DNA from: JAEWWD01 sp964440115
GTDB taxonomy: Bacteria > Bacillota > Clostridia > Christensenellales > CAG-138
Direction of reading: 5' to 3'
Length of the DNA stretch: 64,000 nucleotides
NCBI GenBank assembly: GCA_964440115.1
Contig: CAYTPV010000004.1
Location: 186,001 to 250,000, forward strand
Of this stretch, positions 59,400-64,000 are shown in pieces; position 1 is the stretch's first letter, and each line of letters starts with the position of its first letter. The notes under the pieces were generated by a model. It was not told the origin of the DNA. It did no database searches and saw only the letters and a list, made by a program, of their open reading frames with translations. Position numbers and translations under genes: made by a program.

Positions 59400-60350
59400 A
59401 TGTTTTTTAAGAAGTTCCTTGCGAATGAGAAAGGCCAAAGCGCCATTATCGCAGGCGTCGCGCTTTTTGTGGTCATTGCCATGGGTGCGCTCGCCCTCGA
59501 TATCGGCCTTGTTCATATACAGTCGAGCAGAGAGCAGACGGCTGCGGACGCCGCGGCGCTCGCGGGGGCTACGTTATTGCCCGTTTCCGATACGGACGCC
59601 GACGAGGTCAAGGCGCTTGTCAGGGAATATGCCGTCAAAAACGGGATACCTGATGCAGACGTACTGGATAAGAATATAGTGTTAGGCGACCCAAAGGATA
59701 AGAAATTTACAAGCGTTCGCGTCGAGCTGAAAAGCGAGGTCGGCTTTGGATTCGCAAGAGTTCTGGGATTTGTAAAAACAGATGTCACAAAAGTCGCCAA
59801 AGCTCAGGTTGAACCTGCTGTTTCGAGCAGTGATACGGTTCCCCTGGGAGTCGAGCAAAGCGAATTCGGAAGCAACAAACTGATAGATTTCGTTGTAAAA
59901 AAAGGCGGTGGTAACGGTAAAACCGGTTTTTACGGCGTTCTGGACCTCAATGGGGATAAGGGAGGCGGAGCGAATGATTACAGAGATTGGCTGGCTTACG
60001 GCTACAAAGGATATCTCGAAACCGGCATGGAAATTCCGGTTGAAAATGGTAATATGGCGGGACCTACCTTTGATGCGTATTTGACGAGATACGGAAGTTG
60101 CCCACACACACCTAAATGCGGTAAAAACACATATGTTGAGGATTGTCCTCGGGTCGTGATCATTATTGTTTATGAAGCAGTGGGAAAGAAGACGGTAAAA
60201 ATCGTAGGCTTTGCGCCGTTTATTCTGGAACAACAGGAACAAAAGGATGAAATTATCTGCACGCAAATCGCCGAAGTTTTTACACAGAATGGAAAATCCT
60301 CGGAAACGGCGCCTGCTTACGGACTATATAAAATCACTTTAGTGGAGTAG
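59400..60350 (+). CDS. TadG-like pilus assembly protein
   Basis: A 316-residue protein with one N-terminal membrane helix (AIIAGVALFVVIAMGALALD) after the leader LANEKGQS, then QSSREQTAADAAALAGA, the TadE/TadG-like signature. The rest is an extracytoplasmic domain with Gly-rich stretches (KKGGGNGKTGFYGVLDLNGD) and a cysteine pair in the segment CPHTPKCGK. It lacks the von Willebrand A domain of long TadG proteins. The ATG at 59400 follows GGAG; the frame runs further upstream into tadE. Probably a structural or anchoring component of the pilus. Confidence 0.8.
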   Translation: MFFKKFLANEKGQSAIIAGVALFVVIAMGALALDIGLVHIQSSREQTAADAAALAGATLLPVSDTDADEVKALVREYAVKNGIPDADVLDKNIVLGDPKDKKFTSVRVELKSEVGFGFARVLGFVKTDVTKVAKAQVEPAVSSSDTVPLGVEQSEFGSNKLIDFVVKKGGGNGKTGFYGVLDLNGDKGGGANDYRDWLAYGYKGYLETGMEIPVENGNMAGPTFDAYLTRYGSCPHTPKCGKNTYVEDCPRVVIIIVYEAVGKKTVKIVGFAPFILEQQEQKDEIICTQIAEVFTQNGKSSETAPAYGLYKITLVE

Positions 60351-60353
60351 CTT

Positions 60354-61082
60354 ATGAAAAAAGTATATGTGATCGGAGTCCTTCTGGCGGTACTTGCGGG
60401 TTTCGCCGTATATCTGTTCGCGTCAGAGCTTCAAGCAAGCTCCGCGCCTGTCGCGATACAGACCGCGCCCGTCGTGGTCTCGACGGTGGACATCCCTGCC
60501 GAGACGCTTATTACGGCTGATATGGTCGCGCTTAAGGATCTGCCGGAAGAAACCGTCCACGCAGACGCCGCTTTAAAGCTCGAAAACGTGGTCGGCAGCA
60601 TCGCGGTAGAACCCATCGTATCGGGGGAACAGGTGCTGACCGAAAGGTTGGCTGTACAGGGCGAGGGAGCAAATACGTTGTCTTATGAACTCGAAAAGGG
60701 TCATAGGGCGATTTCCGTCGCGGTCGACGAAGTTACGGGCATATCGGGTTTCATCAATGCTGGCGACCATGTGGACGTCGTGGCGACGATCATATATCCG
60801 AAGCCCGAAGGAGAGCAGACATTCGCGATTTCTACAATGCTTGTGGAAAATGTTCTTGTAGTGAAAACCGGGCTTGTGACGGTCGACAAAGAGGATACGA
60901 AAGACATATATCAAACTGTCACACTGAGCGTTATTCCGGATGACGCACTCAAAATAAACTACGCTGCGTCAAACGGTTCAATCAGGTTGATCCTGCGTCC
61001 CGTTCTGGACGATAAGCTCGTGAAATCGAAGGATTTTCCCGTGATTTCTGGAGCAATGGCTTCGGCTGGACCGGAAGCATAA
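60354..61082 (+). CDS. cpaB: Flp pilus assembly protein CpaB/RcpC
   Basis: A 242-residue protein with an N-terminal membrane anchor and a SAF-type domain (STVDIPAETLITADMVALKDLPEETV), followed by the RcpC/CpaB block GHRAISVAVDEVTGISGFINAGDHVDVVAT. CpaB helps organise the pilus through the envelope. It begins 4 bp after tadG with GGAG before the ATG. Confidence 0.9.
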   Translation: MKKVYVIGVLLAVLAGFAVYLFASELQASSAPVAIQTAPVVVSTVDIPAETLITADMVALKDLPEETVHADAALKLENVVGSIAVEPIVSGEQVLTERLAVQGEGANTLSYELEKGHRAISVAVDEVTGISGFINAGDHVDVVATIIYPKPEGEQTFAISTMLVENVLVVKTGLVTVDKEDTKDIYQTVTLSVIPDDALKINYAASNGSIRLILRPVLDDKLVKSKDFPVISGAMASAGPEA

Positions 61083-61095
61083 GGAGGGAAGAGAT

Positions 61096-62229
61096 ATGTC
61101 AAGGTTCAAGGTGCTAGCGGTCGCGTCGGACGAAAACATGCGGTTTGAGCTTCGCAAGGCATTGTCGGGGGATGAAAACATCGCTCTTGTTGGCTTTGCT
61201 GTTGCTGATGAAACTCTGATCACCAAGATCACGGGGTACGCGCCGCATGTGGTGCTATTGGTAAAAGGCCCCGATACGATCGGAATATTGGAATACGCGC
61301 GGCTCATATATCAGACCTATCCCGGATGCGCGTTGATACTTCTATCGGATGAGGTCAGTCTTGAGTCCGTTGATCAGGCGATGGACGCCGGGATAAGAAA
61401 AGTAGTTAGTACGGATAACCTCGCTTCCCTTTGCAATGTCGTCACGCAGGCGGCGATACTCGAACAGGGCAGGGGTGGCGGAGAAATCAGGAAAGAGACC
61501 CGGGTTATCAGCGTGTACGGTACAAAGGGCGGCTCCGGTAAAACAAATCTCGCAGTGAATCTAGCGGCGGCGTTCGCTTTGAACAAAAACAGGACCGCTT
61601 TTATCGATCTCTGCCTTATCTACGGCGATGCTGCTGTATATCTTGACCTCAACACAAAGGATACGATAGCAGAGCTTGTGCAAGAGCGTTCGGATTTCAC
61701 GATCGATGATATCAAAAGCTTTACGCTGCAGCACTCCAGCGGGATCAACGCCATCTGTTCGCCTACAAGACCGGAATACGCGGATTACATTTCCCCACGG
61801 CATGTGGAAAAGCTCATCAATCTTATGCGGCCGTATTACGACTATATCGTGATAGATCTTCCGGCCAATTTTTCCGAATGCACTCTTGCAGCGCTTGAGA
61901 ATTCGGACGATATCCTCATCGTCACAAGGCCCGATATATCCGGTCTTCGCAACACAAAAACCGCTATGGATGTTCTTAACAGCCTGCAGCAGACCGAAAA
62001 AATCAAAATCGTCATTAACGCCGACAAAAAGGGCCTTCTGACGCACAAGGACTTTGAGCGAGTGCTGGAGCTTCCTGTCTCCTTTTCAATACCGGAGGAT
62101 ACAAAAAACGCAGTGCTCAGCATGCAGCGCGGCGTACCTATCGTGATGGGTATGGCGCGGAACCCTATGGCTAAGGCGATTATAGGTGTCTCCGATCATT
62201 TTAGGCTTCGGGGAGGTATGGCAAAATGA
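61096..62229 (+). CDS. cpaE: CpaE/TadZ-like MinD/ParA-family ATPase
   Basis: A 377-residue protein: a receiver-like N-terminal domain (residues 1-125, without obvious Asp phosphoacceptor), then a ParA/MinD ATPase with the deviant Walker A VYGTKGGSGKTNLAVN, FIDLCLIYGDAAVYLDL (where ParA proteins have D-x-D) and YIVIDLPANFSECTLAAL. TadZ-type proteins position the pilus machine at the membrane. AAGGAGG precedes the ATG; it overlaps tadA by 4 bp. Confidence 0.9.
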   Translation: MSRFKVLAVASDENMRFELRKALSGDENIALVGFAVADETLITKITGYAPHVVLLVKGPDTIGILEYARLIYQTYPGCALILLSDEVSLESVDQAMDAGIRKVVSTDNLASLCNVVTQAAILEQGRGGGEIRKETRVISVYGTKGGSGKTNLAVNLAAAFALNKNRTAFIDLCLIYGDAAVYLDLNTKDTIAELVQERSDFTIDDIKSFTLQHSSGINAICSPTRPEYADYISPRHVEKLINLMRPYYDYIVIDLPANFSECTLAALENSDDILIVTRPDISGLRNTKTAMDVLNSLQQTEKIKIVINADKKGLLTHKDFERVLELPVSFSIPEDTKNAVLSMQRGVPIVMGMARNPMAKAIIGVSDHFRLRGGMAK

Positions 62230-63566
62230 CGCTTCGGGACCGCCTTGAAAATCAGAGGGCAGTCACATCCGGTAAAGTCGAAGAGGATTGGAATGTACCC
62301 AATCCCCAGAAACCGGTCGTGATAGACGCGCAGCAAAAACTTAAAGAGCGGGTACGCTTTCAGGCAATCGAAATACTTCACAAAGAAAAGAACCCCGACA
62401 GCTCAATGGTGCGGGCTGCCCTGGACGAGGTCCTCCAATATGAGGCGGAGGATGTGCCGAGGCCGGAGCGCACGCGTATTGCAACGGAGCTTATGAACGA
62501 CATCATAGGCTACGGTCCGCTGGAGGCCCTTCTTCAAGATCCCGAAGTTACGGAAATAATGATCAACGGGCCTCATAAGCTGTATGTCGAAATCAAGGGT
62601 AAGATATATAAAGTTGAATCTCCTTTCAGGGACAATGAGCACCTTAATAATATCATCGACCGCATCGTATCCACGATAGGCCGCCATGTGGACGAATCGA
62701 GTCCAATGGTGGATGCGCGTCTTAAGGACGGTTCCCGCGTCAACATAATCATCCCGCCTCTTTCTTTGACGGGTCCCGTAGTAACGATCAGAAAGTTTGC
62801 AAAGATCCCATACACCGATAAAAATCTTATCGAGTTCGGCTCCGTCTCGCCCAAAATGATGAGTTTTCTGGAAGCGTGCGTAAAGGGCAGACTCAGCATT
62901 GTAATATCCGGCGGGACCGGCAGCGGTAAGACAACGTTTTTGAACGTGCTTTCGGGGTACATCCCGCAAAACGAACGTATCGTTACGATCGAGGACGCGG
63001 CTGAGATCCAGCTCAAGCAGGACCATGTGGTCACTTTAGAGAGCCGGCCCCCCAATATTGAGGGAACAGGGCAGGTCGCTATACGCGACCTTGTACGCAA
63101 CGCCCTTCGCATGAGGCCAGATAGGATAGTCGTGGGCGAAGTTCGTTCGGGTGAGGCGCTCGATATGCTGCAGGCGATGAATACGGGGCATGACGGTTCC
63201 ATCACGACCGTTCATGCCAATTCGCCGAGGGACGCGCTTGCCCGCATTGAAACGATGGCGCTGATGGCCGGGATGGACCTTCCGCTCAATGCCATTCGCA
63301 CTCAGATTGCTTCGGCGATCAACATCGTCGTGCATCAGTCAAGGCTTAGCGACGGGTCAAGGAAGGTTACGAGTATCACGGAGATCACGGGCATAGAGGG
63401 CGATGTCATCACTATGCAAGAGATATTCTGTTATGAATCGACTGGGAAGATGGACGGCCATGGAAGGTTTATGGGCAGGTTCAGGCCGACGGGCATCATT
63501 CCATATTGTTTAGGGAAGATCCGCTATCATGGTATTCCGGTATATGACGACTGGTTCGTTCAGTAA
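62226..63566 (+). CDS. tadA: Pilus assembly ATPase TadA/CpaF
   Basis: The 446-residue secretion ATPase that drives Flp pilus extension (and in some systems retraction). Walker A is GGTGSGKTTFLNV, the Asp box IEDAAEIQLKQ, Walker B RIVVGEVRSGEALDMLQAMNTGHDGS with the following His box TTVHANSPRDAL. The N-terminal helical domain and the IMINGPHKLYVEIKGKIY beta region match CpaF. It begins in the ATGA overlap with cpaE and forms a hexamer at the inner face of the membrane. Confidence 0.95.
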   Translation: MTLRDRLENQRAVTSGKVEEDWNVPNPQKPVVIDAQQKLKERVRFQAIEILHKEKNPDSSMVRAALDEVLQYEAEDVPRPERTRIATELMNDIIGYGPLEALLQDPEVTEIMINGPHKLYVEIKGKIYKVESPFRDNEHLNNIIDRIVSTIGRHVDESSPMVDARLKDGSRVNIIIPPLSLTGPVVTIRKFAKIPYTDKNLIEFGSVSPKMMSFLEACVKGRLSIVISGGTGSGKTTFLNVLSGYIPQNERIVTIEDAAEIQLKQDHVVTLESRPPNIEGTGQVAIRDLVRNALRMRPDRIVVGEVRSGEALDMLQAMNTGHDGSITTVHANSPRDALARIETMALMAGMDLPLNAIRTQIASAINIVVHQSRLSDGSRKVTSITEITGIEGDVITMQEIFCYESTGKMDGHGRFMGRFRPTGIIPYCLGKIRYHGIPVYDDWFVQ

Positions 63567-63573
63567 AGGGGGG

Positions 63574-64000
63574 ATGACTTTGGAAATCTGGTTGCTGACG
63601 GCCAGCATATCCCTTCTGCTGTTTTTTGGGTTCATAATCCTGTTTCGGATTTTAATGCAGGACCGGATCAAGCTCAATAAAACCGTCCGTGAGCTCTCGG
63701 GCGTACCTGCCGAAGTGAAAGCGAGCAAAAAGAAAACGGTCCAACGCAGAAGAGTCAAAGTGTCTCGCGTTTTCTCCCGGGAGCTTGCCGCAGCCGGTAT
63801 CCGGATGCGGGGCGAGGAATACTTGGCGCTGTGGCTGATCGTGACGATCGTGCCCGCATGCCTCATGCTGTTATTTGGCGCCCATCCGCTGTCTGCCGCA
63901 GCTGTGATCCCTTTTGGGATATTCCTTCCGCCTTTATATGTGCAAAGCGCCAAAGCGAAAAGGTTACGGAAATTCGAGAAGCAGCTGGGTGATGCGTTAT
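63574..64000 (+). CDS. tadB: TadB-like platform protein, partial (3' end outside window)
   Basis: The first 142 residues of an inner-membrane platform protein of the type II secretion F / TadB family: an N-terminal membrane helix (EIWLLTASISLLLFFGFIIL), a basic linker (KASKKKTVQRRRVKVSRVF), two more hydrophobic segments, and KAKRLRKFEKQLGDAL, the TadB/C start of the cytoplasmic domain. Start: the ATG at 63574 touches GGGGGG; a TTG six bases later has better spacing, so the N-terminus may be two residues shorter. It anchors the TadA ATPase; tadC would be expected downstream. Confidence 0.85.
   Translation, partial: MTLEIWLLTASISLLLFFGFIILFRILMQDRIKLNKTVRELSGVPAEVKASKKKTVQRRRVKVSRVFSRELAAAGIRMRGEEYLALWLIVTIVPACLMLLFGAHPLSAAAVIPFGIFLPPLYVQSAKAKRLRKFEKQLGDAL

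Noticed and set aside
57230..64000. Prophage or conjugation module on the putative element
   Set aside because: No integrase, portal, terminase, relaxase or VirD4 gene is visible in the part of the element inside the window; TadA is a pilus ATPase, not a conjugative VirB11, judging by its neighbours.

Overview
The window reads as chromosome of a low-to-mid GC, fermentative, anaerobic member of the Bacillota, most likely class Clostridia. The evidence is purine-rich GGAGG-type ribosome binding sites, many TTG/GTG starts, textbook TTGACA-N17-TATAAT promoters, a trimeric HydABC [FeFe]-hydrogenase under a Rex gene, a SpoIID-domain protein, and LacI/DeoR-controlled sugar catabolism. Genus cannot be assigned from the sequence alone.

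Layout. (1) 1-7338: exopolysaccharide locus, with a priming sugar-phosphate transferase (cut by the window edge) and an O-antigen ligase/polymerase-type membrane protein on the minus strand, divergent from three glycosyltransferases and UDP-glucose dehydrogenase. (2) 7387-12831: housekeeping genes (SpoIID/peptidoglycan-binding protein, OFA-type MFS transporter, C-terminal processing protease, flavin reductase, DUF378 protein), including an unusual run of five to six consecutive perfect hairpins at 12403-12593. (3) 13205-21486: one redox/hydrogen operon, rex - [2Fe-2S] protein - PAS-containing sensory hydrogenase (HydS type) - PP2C/SpoIIE phosphatase - hydC - hydB - hydA - [2Fe-2S] protein, with a consensus promoter and a strong terminator. 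(4) 21647-24830: PfkB kinase, HAD hydrolase and a repetitive acidic Ala/Glu-rich FIVAR-like protein. (5) 25568-56492: about 31 kb of carbohydrate catabolism in four transcription units: a LacI / ABC importer / TIM-barrel epimerase / Gfo-Idh-MocA operon (27173-36073); an opposing DeoR operon running from a xylulokinase-type kinase through three oxidoreductases, a phosphotriesterase-family hydrolase, a shikimate-dehydrogenase-like enzyme, a cupin phosphoglucose isomerase and a 2-hydroxyacid dehydrogenase to a KDPG aldolase (36153-44875); a kinase + DeoC pair (45026-47246); and, divergent from it, a regulator that fuses a complete LacI protein to an extracellular-type solute-binding domain, followed by an OYE-type reductase, TIM-barrel isomerase, Zn-alcohol dehydrogenase, PfkB kinase, class II aldolase and rhamnulokinase-like kinase. 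(6) 56752-56967: a displaced 3' half of tRNA-Ser(GGA) with its terminator, then 11-bp-phased direct repeats and a 28-bp perfect palindrome, which looks like the end of an integrated element. (7) 57230-64000: DUF192 gene and a Flp/Tad type IVb pilus locus (prepilin peptidase, Flp pilin, TadE, TadG-like, CpaB, CpaE/TadZ, TadA/CpaF, TadB) that runs off the window and may be carried by that element.

How the genes work together. Sugars taken up by the ABC system are probably oxidised, isomerised, phosphorylated and split by the neighbouring enzymes. The resulting NADH and reduced ferredoxin can be disposed of as H2 by the confurcating HydABC, with Rex (NADH/NAD+) and HydS plus the phosphatase (H2/redox) as candidate sensors. 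Most enzyme families are clear, but the actual sugar substrates cannot be read from sequence. The most notable items are the LacI-SBP fusion regulator, the tRNA-Ser scar with phased repeats beside the Tad locus, the HydS/phosphatase pair inside the hydABC operon, the hairpin array, and the composite sugar pathways.
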